Positions 26,936 to 35,168 of a stretch of 64,000 nt of DNA are shown piece after piece. The position numbers were made by a program, and so were the translations under genes. The notes beneath the pieces were generated by a model that was given only the letters and a program-made list of their open reading frames with translations, ran no database searches and had not been told where the DNA came from. The DNA comes from Pedobacter nyackensis (GTDB lineage: Bacteria > Bacteroidota > Bacteroidia > Sphingobacteriales > Sphingobacteriaceae): NCBI RefSeq assembly GCF_900176505.1, contig NZ_FWYB01000008.1:186001-250000 (forward strand), given 5' to 3'. The stretch's first letter is position 1. Every line of letters starts with the position of its first letter.

Positions 26936-29170
26936 CTATCTTTTTTTTCTAAATGATATTTCAAAAACAAAATAACATAAGCCCAAAATTCCAAACCCAA
27001 ATATTGTATCACCGATTGCTCTGAGCCATTTTAGTGTAACCATTGCCGGTTGTTGCATAAGTTCGCTGGACCGAGCATACCACATTCCGTGTTCTATGCT
27101 GGCTATAGCTTGCCAGATACCTACCGGCAAAAGGCTTAAAAGTGCCATAGCTAACAATCCAATATTGGTAGCCCAGAAGATAAACTTCATCAATGTCTCG
27201 TTCCAGAGTTCATGTCTGTAAAGGCTTCTCAAAACAAAGAGCATCAATCCGATCCCAAGCATTCCATACACGCCGAACAAAGCTGTATGTCCATGCAATG
27301 GCGTTGTATTTAATCCCTGAACATAATACAATGCTATTGGAGGGTTAATGATAAAACCAAATACACCTGCTCCCAGGAAATTCCAGAAAGCGACTGCGAT
27401 CATATAATAAATTGGCCATTTATAATCCCTGATCCATTCTGTGGATTTTGAGAGTCTGTAATTGTGATAGGCTTCATAACCAATTAGCACAAGTGGAACG
27501 ATCTCCAATGCACTAAAAGTCGCACCAAATGCCATTACGCCAACCGGAGTTCCAGAAAAGTATAAATGGTGGCAGGTACCTAATATTCCACCTGACATAA
27601 AGATAATGGTCGAAAAGATTACGTTTAAGGTCGCCGTTTTAGTCTTAAGTAAGCCCAAACGCACAAAAAGAAATGCAATCACAACCGTAGCAAATACTTC
27701 AAAGAAGCCTTCCACCCATAAGTGAACTACCCACCATCGCCAGTATTCAGCGATAGCCAGGTTGGTTTGCCTTCCCCACATTAACCCCGCAGCATAAAAT
27801 AAGGCTATTGCTGTGCAGGAGATCAGAAACATAATGATCAGATTCTTCTCCTCTGTTTTTTTTCTTAGTACGGGAAGCAAAGGTCTAACCATCAATGTCA
27901 ACCATAAAAACAGACCAATCAACAAAAACACCTGCCAAAACCTACCCAGATCTACATACTCATAGCCCTGATGACCAAACCAAAAGTTATGAATCAAGTT
28001 GAGCTTTTGCATGACGCCCATCCATTGTCCCGCCATTGAGCCCAATACAATAATTAACAAGGCAACGAATAGAAAATTTACGCCAAAAACCTGGAATTTA
28101 GGATCTTTACCGGATACTGCCGGAGCAATATATAAACCGGTAGCAAGCCATGCGGTTGCGATCCAGAAAATAGCCAGCTGAGTATGCCAGGTTCTTGTTA
28201 CCGCATAAGGAAGCCACTCATCCAATGGTATTCCATAAAAACCGTTTCCTTCCACGCCATAGTGGGCAGTAATAACCCCCATAATTACTTGTAGCACGAT
28301 GAGTAAGCTGACCACCAGGAAGTATTTTTTGATTCTGAACATAGAGGGAGTCATGCCCTGTTTCAATAGCGGATCAGCTACCGGTGTTTCCAGATGTTCG
28401 CCTTCACCTGACTTCACATGGTAAAAAATCAATGCACCGATACAGAAAATGAGCAGGATGATACTAACCCCTGACCAAATTAATAAATTCGACGTGGCTA
28501 CATTTCCTACAAGTTCATCTGAGGGCCAGTTGTGGGTATAAGATATTTTGGAACCTGGCCTTTCTGTTACTGTTGCCCAAGTTGCCCAAAAGAAAAAAGC
28601 ACTCATTTTACGCATCTTTTCTGGATCCTTAATCGACATTTTAGGAATAGCATAGTCATGACGTAGTTGATCAAACTTAGGATCGTCCATAAACAATCCC
28701 TTATAGTATTCGCTTAAATATGCGATAGCAGCTATCCGGTCTTTGGACACGGTTATGGTATTGGATGCTGCGTTAAAGGTGTTTTTTCGCAGATCCTGCT
28801 GAAGTCTGATTTTTAATCCCGCCTTTTGTTCTTCAGTTAGCGCCTCAAATTTACTATTGAAATCTTTCTTCGCATAGCTATTCAAAATAAACACTGCCTC
28901 CCTATGTAGCCAATCTGCTGTCCAATCTGGTGCTACATAGGCACCATGACCCCAGATAGAGCCGACTTCCTGCCCGCCCATACTTTGCCAGATGTTCTGA
29001 CCATCTTTTATTTCTGCCTCGGTAAAAATCGTTTTTTGATCAACGGAAATAATTTCTGACGGAACAGGCGGAGCCTGTTGATAAATTTCATAACCGAAAT
29101 AGCCCAAAATGGCAAATGAAATTCCCATTACCAGTGCAAATCCGATCCAAAGTTTTCGTTCTCTATTCAT
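26936..29170 (-). CDS. norB: Quinol-dependent nitric oxide reductase (qNOR, single subunit)
   Basis: 744 residues, the length of qNOR with its N-terminal cytochrome-c-like extension that lacks a heme motif. Key helices are WWVVHLWVEGFFEVF (His and Glu of the FeB site), CHHLYFSGTP and PLHGHTALFG (heme ligands). It reduces NO to N2O at the cytoplasmic membrane using quinol. It follows azurin by 27 bases and precedes the pseudo-RIC gene by 29, forming the nor operon. The product N2O is the substrate of the neighbouring NosZ. Confidence 0.95.
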   Translation of the reverse strand: MNRERKLWIGFALVMGISFAILGYFGYEIYQQAPPVPSEIISVDQKTIFTEAEIKDGQNIWQSMGGQEVGSIWGHGAYVAPDWTADWLHREAVFILNSYAKKDFNSKFEALTEEQKAGLKIRLQQDLRKNTFNAASNTITVSKDRIAAIAYLSEYYKGLFMDDPKFDQLRHDYAIPKMSIKDPEKMRKMSAFFFWATWATVTERPGSKISYTHNWPSDELVGNVATSNLLIWSGVSIILLIFCIGALIFYHVKSGEGEHLETPVADPLLKQGMTPSMFRIKKYFLVVSLLIVLQVIMGVITAHYGVEGNGFYGIPLDEWLPYAVTRTWHTQLAIFWIATAWLATGLYIAPAVSGKDPKFQVFGVNFLFVALLIIVLGSMAGQWMGVMQKLNLIHNFWFGHQGYEYVDLGRFWQVFLLIGLFLWLTLMVRPLLPVLRKKTEEKNLIIMFLISCTAIALFYAAGLMWGRQTNLAIAEYWRWWVVHLWVEGFFEVFATVVIAFLFVRLGLLKTKTATLNVIFSTIIFMSGGILGTCHHLYFSGTPVGVMAFGATFSALEIVPLVLIGYEAYHNYRLSKSTEWIRDYKWPIYYMIAVAFWNFLGAGVFGFIINPPIALYYVQGLNTTPLHGHTALFGVYGMLGIGLMLFVLRSLYRHELWNETLMKFIFWATNIGLLAMALLSLLPVGIWQAIASIEHGMWYARSSELMQQPAMVTLKWLRAIGDTIFGFGILGLCYFVFEISFRKKR

Positions 29171-29197
29171 TTAAATTCACTTAAATTAGACCTTCTG

Positions 29198-29728
29198 TTA
29201 TTCCGCAATCAGTTTACCTTTCATCATAGAGACATGGCCAGGAAAAGAGCAGATAAAGTCATAGGTGCCTTTTTCAATAACTGTAAAAGTGATGGTGTCC
29301 GATTCTCCGCCACCAAGAAGTTTGGTATGTGCAATAATACTGGCACTTTCTGATTTAGGAATGTAATCATTGTCCTTAGCCCCCAGTGCCTTTTGTGCGA
29401 AAGTATTTACATCGGTACCTGGCTTCAGCAAAACGAAATTATGGCCCATGGCATTTTTTTCAAGTTTACCGGTATGTTTGAGCGTCAAGGTAATCGTCTG
29501 TCCAGCGGCAACTTTAAATTCGGTTTGATTGTACTGCATCTGATCATTTCCTTCCAGGGCTAGCACATTGCTCAGTTTAGACTCATCCGGCTTTACAGGT
29601 TCAGCTTCCAGGGTTGATGTTTCGGCAGATTGTGTTGTTGTAGATTCTTTTTCCGCATTTCCTCCGCATGAAGAAAACGTAATCATAAAAGCGATGGCTA
29701 ATCCTGAGATATTTAGTAATTGTTTCAT
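29198..29728 (-). CDS. Azurin-like cupredoxin lipoprotein
   Basis: 176 residues. The lipoprotein signal ends in FSSC (Cys 21), then a Thr/Glu-rich linker and a cupredoxin domain with type 1 copper ligands GHNFV (His), FICSFPGH (Cys, His) and MMKG (Met). NAMGHNFVLLKPGTDVNTFAQ is characteristic of azurin. It is a periplasm-facing electron carrier and the first gene of the nor operon, with a perfect Crp/Fnr-type promoter. It could feed NosZ or another periplasmic acceptor. Confidence 0.9.
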   Translation of the reverse strand: MKQLLNISGLAIAFMITFSSCGGNAEKESTTTQSAETSTLEAEPVKPDESKLSNVLALEGNDQMQYNQTEFKVAAGQTITLTLKHTGKLEKNAMGHNFVLLKPGTDVNTFAQKALGAKDNDYIPKSESASIIAHTKLLGGGESDTITFTVIEKGTYDFICSFPGHVSMMKGKLIAE

Positions 29729-29743
29729 TTTTTGTTATTTTTA

Positions 29744-29771
29744 ATGATAATTAATAGTTCTAAATTATCAT
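29744..29771. repeat. Inverted repeat in the azurin leader
   Basis: ATGATAATT (29744-29752) and AATTATCAT (29763-29771) form 9-bp arms around a 10-base spacer, 16 bases ahead of the azurin start and at the predicted transcript start. It could be an mRNA leader hairpin or a second operator. Confidence 0.5.
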
Positions 29772-29815
29772 CAAAGTTATAGCCATAGGAGTCCAATCTT
29801 TATGAGTGAGATCAT
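29772..29815 (-). promoter_or_regulatory. Azurin/nor operon promoter with Crp/Fnr box
   Basis: ATGA-GTGAGA-TCAT lies at 29802-29815, and a perfect -7 element TAACTTTG on the - strand at 29779-29772. Their centres are 33 bp apart, putting the box near -41.5 to -42.5 from a start near 29766. Confidence 0.75.
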
Positions 29816-29854
29816 AAAAAGGAGAAAGAATAACCATGATATTTGAGGAGATGT

Positions 29855-30451
29855 TTATCTGAAAACTTTGCGATTGCGGATGATCAGCTCAGCCTTCTTT
29901 TCAAGCGATTTAATAGACCGAATGACCGTTTCTACCCTTAAACCAGTGAGATCCGCAATTTGCTGTCGGGTAATCTCCACCTTATACTTCTGGTCTGCAG
30001 GCACTTTATCGATTTTCGTTTTAAAATAATCAATCAGACTTAACACCCGGTGTTCAGGTTCCTGTGAAGAAATTTCTGAAGCCATAATCGACTTATAATA
30101 AAGTCTTCTGGCAAGGTTGGTGGTCATGTTGAGGTGAATCTCTGGATTAGCCATTAACAATTCCATAAATTTATCCTTTGGTAAAAGAAAAACTTTCGAA
30201 CATACAATTGCTACTGCGCTGGCAGGATAAGCGTCTTTAAGAAAAAGCGGAGGTTCGCCAAAACTATCCCCCTCACTAAAAAGCCCCTGAACAAATTCTT
30301 TTCCCTCATCATTGAAATTATTCATCTTTACAGCCCCATTAAGGATTTGAAAGTAATACCTAGGCATATCCCCCTTATTAAATAAAACTTCCCCCTTGTC
30401 AAAACTGGCGAGCTTAGATCCGAACTGAATCAATAAATTTTCATCAATCAT
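29855..30451 (-). CDS. Crp/Fnr-family transcription regulator
   Basis: 198 residues with an N-terminal cyclic-nucleotide-type beta-barrel and a C-terminal winged helix. The recognition helix GLRVETVIRSIKSL keeps the Glu and Arg spacing of FNR (VETxxR), which reads TGA half-sites. It has no cysteine cluster, so it would not bind a 4Fe-4S cluster as FNR does; it may sense NO through another cofactor or partner. It lies 22 bases after the copper receptor gene and just upstream of the azurin promoter, and is the best candidate for binding the TGA-N6-TCA boxes here. Confidence 0.85.
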   Translation of the reverse strand: MIDENLLIQFGSKLASFDKGEVLFNKGDMPRYYFQILNGAVKMNNFNDEGKEFVQGLFSEGDSFGEPPLFLKDAYPASAVAIVCSKVFLLPKDKFMELLMANPEIHLNMTTNLARRLYYKSIMASEISSQEPEHRVLSLIDYFKTKIDKVPADQKYKVEITRQQIADLTGLRVETVIRSIKSLEKKAELIIRNRKVFR

Positions 30452-30473
30452 AATTCTGAAGGATAGTATTTAA

Positions 30474-32495
30474 TTAAAATTTGAAAGTCAACAAACCATA
30501 AATATTCCGCCCGGGTCTTAAGATTGCCCCCCAATCCAGGTGGTCAGCATAAGCCTTGTTCAATAGATTTTCGATACCTGCAGAAAAATCTAATTTATGC
30601 TTTTTTATGACAAAACCATAACCAGACCTGATATGGAACAAGGTATATCCAGGGCTTACACTTTCACCAAAATCGATATTGATTTGATTTTGCTTCGAAC
30701 AAATTTCGTTCTCTACCTGAAAAGACAAAGTTCGATGCTGGAAACGAACACTAGTCATAATTTTTAAAGGAGACATCAGTGGTAGCGGGGTCTTTTCATT
30801 ATCTTCTCCACGTAACCATTTCCAGGTGTTGTTGAAAGTCAAATGCCTATTTAGCAATTGGTAACTAAAACTGCTTTCAGCGCCGAAAAGTCTGGCCGAA
30901 GGAATATTTTCATAAGAGCGGACACCAGTAGCCCCGATAGTCATCACACTTAGACTTTGTTGGGTTTTTCCCATAATATAATGCGCTACCCAACTGCTAA
31001 AAGCACTCAACTTCCAGGAGAAGTCTTTTTTAGCAAACAGCAAATTAAACTCGCCATTCCAAGCCTGTTCATTTTTCAATAAGGGATTACCCACATAATC
31101 GTGGTTGTCCATCTGGTTAAAAAGATAAAAACCAAACCTTTCAGAAGTTGTCGGAGATCTTTCATTAAAGCCGGCACTTAAATATGCCGTAAGAACTGAA
31201 CTCAAAAAACGAGTATAACTAATATTCACATTTTTCAAGATCTGTTTAACCGGCCGATGCACATCATAGCCCAAAACCGAAAACTGATCCTGCCCCATTT
31301 CATCGGTCACTTTCGCATTGACAGCCTCGATTCTTAATTTCAGACCAAGTCGACTCATGCTCGATAGATACATTTCATCCTCCACAAAAAGCCCAGCTAC
31401 CTTCTGATGGTTTTTCGGCCAGGTAAGCATGAACATTGGCGCCGCATCCTTAGGATACATCGTCATATCCGCATAGACGGAATTGTAATAAAAGTCCGTT
31501 TTTACCTTAAAGTTATGTATCCCCATCTTCCGGAGTCGAAACTGAAGAAAAGCGCCAAACGTATGGCTTTGTCCAGGCATATCCATATGCATGGCAGTGG
31601 CAGGTCTTTTTGTATCATCCATAGCATGGCGGACAGCATTTGCGTAAATTTTAGCCTCTATCTCCTGCATAAATTGGGCAGAATTATTCCGCTCATAGGT
31701 AACAGAAGCAATTCTGGCTTTCGCATAACCCACATCCATAGCCAATGCCGGGAATCCTATATTCCAGCCATCATCCAATATAAAATCTGCCTTTATCGTG
31801 CTATTTTTGTTGAACTGATATTTTCCGGAAACACTGGTATTCATTTTACCGTACTGAGAAAAATCTACTTTTTTATTTTCACCGTCCGTATAATCTCCTC
31901 CCTTTCGATACACGCCACTAAAACGAATGGCCCATTTTTTCTCACTATAGTTCATCACTACTGCGTTTTGTACAGCAGTGGCCGCCGAATAGTATCCGGA
32001 AGCAAGGCTCCCTGTAAATCTACTATTGGAATCGATCAAGGCATCAGCCAATTTTAAATTTAGCGTCCCACCAATAGTCGCGCCCGTTCCAATACCATCT
32101 CCACCGTATTTAATATCAATACTTTTTAAATTTACAGGTTCAGTATAAATCGTTGCCGGATCCATCTTATCCGTACAGGCACCAAAAATTCTCATCCCAT
32201 CAATAACAACATTAATCTGCCCAGCAGAAAACCCCCTTAAAACAGGCTCCATACCAATCGGTCCGCGCCTGATCAAATTTACGCCTTCCACCCTGGCCAA
32301 AATATCCTCCGTACTGGCAAGTAGCGAAGATTGATAAAAAGTGGTTCCAGGTTGTTTACTTTTCCTGATGGTGTGTATCTGAACCTCTTTTAATGACAGT
32401 TCCTTGATCACACTGTCCTGCTGATGCTGCGCTATAGCCGCCGATGTTGAGACCACCAAAATAATAGTCGCAACAAACTGAAAAAAATTGTACAT
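30474..32495 (-). CDS. TonB-dependent copper receptor (OprC/NosA-like)
   Basis: About 673 residues from Met 32495, which gives a clean signal peptide (MYNFFQFVATIILVVSTSAAIAQ); the frame extends to 32516. The plug domain includes VEGVNLIRRGPIGMEPVLRGF, and the C-terminus ends in a barrel strand with terminal Phe. The OprC copper site pattern is present: CTDKM (Cys 107, Met 111) and RHAM (His 290, Met 292), with nearly the same spacing as in OprC. It should import copper across the outer membrane, needed for NosZ, azurin and oxidase. It sits between a lipoprotein gene and a Crp/Fnr regulator. Confidence 0.82.
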   Translation of the reverse strand: MYNFFQFVATIILVVSTSAAIAQHQQDSVIKELSLKEVQIHTIRKSKQPGTTFYQSSLLASTEDILARVEGVNLIRRGPIGMEPVLRGFSAGQINVVIDGMRIFGACTDKMDPATIYTEPVNLKSIDIKYGGDGIGTGATIGGTLNLKLADALIDSNSRFTGSLASGYYSAATAVQNAVVMNYSEKKWAIRFSGVYRKGGDYTDGENKKVDFSQYGKMNTSVSGKYQFNKNSTIKADFILDDGWNIGFPALAMDVGYAKARIASVTYERNNSAQFMQEIEAKIYANAVRHAMDDTKRPATAMHMDMPGQSHTFGAFLQFRLRKMGIHNFKVKTDFYYNSVYADMTMYPKDAAPMFMLTWPKNHQKVAGLFVEDEMYLSSMSRLGLKLRIEAVNAKVTDEMGQDQFSVLGYDVHRPVKQILKNVNISYTRFLSSVLTAYLSAGFNERSPTTSERFGFYLFNQMDNHDYVGNPLLKNEQAWNGEFNLLFAKKDFSWKLSAFSSWVAHYIMGKTQQSLSVMTIGATGVRSYENIPSARLFGAESSFSYQLLNRHLTFNNTWKWLRGEDNEKTPLPLMSPLKIMTSVRFQHRTLSFQVENEICSKQNQINIDFGESVSPGYTLFHIRSGYGFVIKKHKLDFSAGIENLLNKAYADHLDWGAILRPGRNIYGLLTFKF

Positions 32496-32499
32496 GACC

Positions 32500-33318
32500 T
32501 TAAAAGCTAAGGTCAAAAAATATAGTATTTTTCTGTTCAGCGTTAACCAGGTCCAAATTGATTCTCCAGTCGCCTGTCATGGTAAAATTGACCTTTCCTT
32601 TATAATACCCATTTTTTGTATGAACAGGATTGATATTGTTGGGAGAACCATGTCCCATAGCAGGCATTTCAGGCCTCATGACCAAGAGAAAATTATCAAC
32701 GGAAAGAAAACTCATCTTATCTTGCTGACGATAAATGATCACTTCCAAATCATTAATTCCAATTTTTGGAGGGTTCGGAAAATAGTACGAAACTACCAGT
32801 TTCTCGCCCTGGGTAGTCGTCAGCATTTTTACCCGCTCAGGCGAAGAAGCCCCCACCGCCACTGCCAATTTAGCCGTGCCGATCTTATTTTGTCCATCTC
32901 TTTTAATGGTTACATCAAAAGACCATTTACTTTGGTCAGTATTACCCGGCATGGTAAAAACTACTGCAAAAGGAAACAAAGTGTTTTCGACCTCACTGCT
33001 TTCCGGTTGCAGGCAAGGGGTTGAGTGAGACATATACATCCCATTCATTTCCATATCCATAACAGGCAGGATTTTAACCAAAGCTTTAGTGATTGGCTGA
33101 TTAGAAACAGAATCATAAAGTGTCACAAACAATTGGTTATGTCCTGTGGTAAGGTCTTTTTCTGCCCATAACTCCACTTTTGTTGATATCCCCAAAGCAT
33201 AAACTTCTGAGATTTTTTGGAGTCCCGCTTTGGGATCAGTCACAGTTTGGTTGATTACATCCTTTTTACAGGCAGTTAAGATTGAGCATAATAAGAAGAA
33301 TATATATAGTTTTTTCAT
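32500..33318 (-). CDS. Lipoprotein with FixH/YtkA-like domains
   Basis: 272 residues with lipobox LTAC (Cys 17). The mature part is beta-rich, with Met/His-rich segments MDMEMNGMYMSHSTP and MRPEMPAMGHGSP that could bind copper, and a GYYKGKVNFTMTGDWRINLDL segment typical of FixH/YtkA-like proteins. It ends 4 bases before the copper receptor start, so both are co-transcribed. It is probably a surface or periplasmic copper-handling partner. Confidence 0.75.
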   Translation of the reverse strand: MKKLYIFFLLCSILTACKKDVINQTVTDPKAGLQKISEVYALGISTKVELWAEKDLTTGHNQLFVTLYDSVSNQPITKALVKILPVMDMEMNGMYMSHSTPCLQPESSEVENTLFPFAVVFTMPGNTDQSKWSFDVTIKRDGQNKIGTAKLAVAVGASSPERVKMLTTTQGEKLVVSYYFPNPPKIGINDLEVIIYRQQDKMSFLSVDNFLLVMRPEMPAMGHGSPNNINPVHTKNGYYKGKVNFTMTGDWRINLDLVNAEQKNTIFFDLSF

Positions 33319-33475
33319 GATGATTTAAGATAAAAAAGCACAAAGCAAAGCTTCGCAATTACGAAAAAGGGAATTTTAGGGCGTGTTTTTTCATTTCTCA
33401 TTAAAGAAACAAATGACCACAGTAAGAAAACTAGACAGCAATTAGTCCAGCAACAAGATATGCTCGTGAAATCGC

Positions 33476-33868
33476 TCAGGCAGAGTAAACCGAAGGAGGA
33501 TGAAATATATTGACATAAATAATATGCGTATAATTCCTGATCAGTGGTATATTCCTTTCCACGATTGCAAACGATCCGATGGCGCCATACTCATCAACAA
33601 CCATAAGGAACAAAGGTATCTCCAATTGCTTCTCTATTCCGGAAGCTTGCCGCTCTTTTTTTTCGGCCTCAGCCAACCTTTTTTTTAAGAAGCACTTTCC
33701 TTCACAATGTAGTTCAGGTCTATTTCTATTTTCACAAAGCGATTTAACGATATATTCTTTATCGAGTTGATAACTGGCCATTAATCCCAATTGGATCAGG
33801 CATTGGGCACCTAAAAGTAAAATTAACACGACACTTACTACTTGTTTCATCCTGTTATCGCTCTCCAT
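33476..33868 (-). CDS. Small membrane protein with a Cys-rich motif
   Basis: 130 residues (Met 33850 is a likely alternative start). One N-terminal transmembrane helix is followed by a conserved-looking LCENRNRPELHCEGKCFLKK segment with three Cys and a His, then a hydrophilic tail. Proteins like this accompany copper-uptake genes in Bacteroidota. Its promoter region holds Crp/Fnr-type boxes, and it is the first gene upstream of the lipoprotein/receptor pair, 157 bases away. Function unknown, probably metal-linked. Confidence 0.65.
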   Translation of the reverse strand: MESDNRMKQVVSVVLILLLGAQCLIQLGLMASYQLDKEYIVKSLCENRNRPELHCEGKCFLKKRLAEAEKKERQASGIEKQLEIPLFLMVVDEYGAIGSFAIVERNIPLIRNYTHIIYVNIFHPPSVYSA

Positions 33869-33909
33869 ATTCTAAGGGTAAAAGTAATGACTAAATAGAT
33901 CTGGCGTAA

Positions 33910-33943
33910 TGATTAGCATCGTTTAAAAATCTGATATTAATCA
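33910..33943 (-). promoter_or_regulatory. Tandem Crp/Fnr-type boxes upstream of the copper genes
   Basis: A full match TGAT-ATTA-ATCA lies at 33932-33943, and a near match TGAT-TAGC-ATCG at 33910-33921; their centres are 22 bp apart. No perfect TAnnTTTG is seen at 33 bp from the first box, only TACGCCAG at 33908-33901. Confidence 0.55.
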
Positions 33944-34075
33944 CTTTCACGCATTGACCCTTCCATACTTGCAGTGGAATCGATATTAACACAGATGAAG
34001 ATCCTGAAAAGCAGATAGAAACGATAAAAAAATAGTTTACACTGCCTAACGCAATGTAAAAAAACAACTAAAATT

Positions 34076-34531
34076 TTAAGGCAGTAGCAAGATAACTGAA
34101 TGCAGCATCAAAGGTCTTAAGGTCGTGCTGCCCAAATCCGATCCGAATTCCCAGGATAGGCTCGTATGGTTTAAAATAAATATTTTCAGATGTGATATAC
34201 AATCCCAACTTACTAAGCTCAGTAAGGCAGAATCCACATAGACTGGCTTATCAAATGGTATCCATACACCGAGGCCTCCGCTAGGAATATCGAACTTGCC
34301 AAAACTTAGTAAACATCGGTCAAAGCAGACCTTTAGGCCATAAACTTTTTGTTTATAATAGAGCCTGGTTTGCTCCATATCTATTACGTAAGTGTCTGAA
34401 GTTAACATTTTAGCTGCATTGTACATTTTTACGTCCTCTGAAACGATCTGACTTTCATCTAGACTGTTATATTTCTCAATCATAGGTAAAGTATAATCTG
34501 GAATCTCTGTGCCAAGTATTATAAAATTCAT
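34076..34531 (-). pseudogene. C-terminal remnant of a MocR/PdxR-type regulator, frameshifted
   Basis: The frame reads TRLYYKQK, then FGKFDIPSGGLGVWIPFDKP, typical of the aminotransferase half of MocR regulators, then goes off into nonsense-like sequence. In another frame the same strand reads KLGLYITSENIYFKPYEP and ILGIRIGFGQHDLKTFDAAF to a stop at about 34076, the expected C-terminus. So there is a frameshift near 34220, and the N-terminal DNA-binding half is absent. It is a dead gene. Confidence 0.7.
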
Positions 34532-35168
34532 TAGAAGTATTTTAATTAGAAATCGAATTTAACAATTCATATTTATTGCTTTGCAGATATTTCGATTCTC
34601 TTATTAAATTTTTCAGAATTTGTTAGGCATTCAGATTGCATACAAATCCAACACAAACCATAGATTCACAAGAAAATACAGTATTTTCAATCGAAATATT
34701 ATAAACTTAAAATAGTTTTTTAGTCTCTTTAATGCGAGGCGTTAATGTGCGGGGGCTGCCAGCCTTGGTTTTCCTCCGCCATTTGCCATTTAGTAAAAAT
34801 TCTATTGCGCAGTACTGATAAATCATGCTAAACTAAAAACTAAATACCCCATTAAAACGCTCTTATGATTTAACTAAATATTTCACCTGCTCCATTTGAA
34901 TATTAATCATCTACATTATGCAATAACTCTGAAAATCTTCCCGAAATCAAAGTTAAACACATTTCTAAAATTGAAATAGACGACATCCTGGTGAACCTAG
35001 GCTCGGTTCTAGAAATCGAAGAATTCGAAAAATGTTATTCTATTATAATTTGCAGACTTGATGAAAAACAAGTCATAAAATTTAACAAAGAAATCTACAT
35101 GGTCACAATATAAATCCAAGATCCCTTAACGACTGTACTATTCCTTTTTTAACTCAAATCCTGCAAGA
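34532..35168. other. AT-rich intergenic region with decayed sequence
   Basis: No intact gene. A GC-richer island lies at about 34735-34790 with a GGCT-GCC-AGCC palindrome. A + strand open frame at 34907-35113 reads plausibly as protein (SKIEIDDILVNLGS, FEKCYSIIICRLDEKQ) but has no good start codon near its beginning; it may be a remnant of an older gene. Confidence 0.45.

Noticed and set aside
31407-32057. 216-residue + strand frame opposite the copper receptor
   Set aside because: It is a shadow of the receptor gene, whose domains and motifs are clear on the other strand.
34816-34830. TGAT-AA-ATCA as another Crp/Fnr box
   Set aside because: The half-sites are spaced by two bases too few, and no gene start is in a sensible position.
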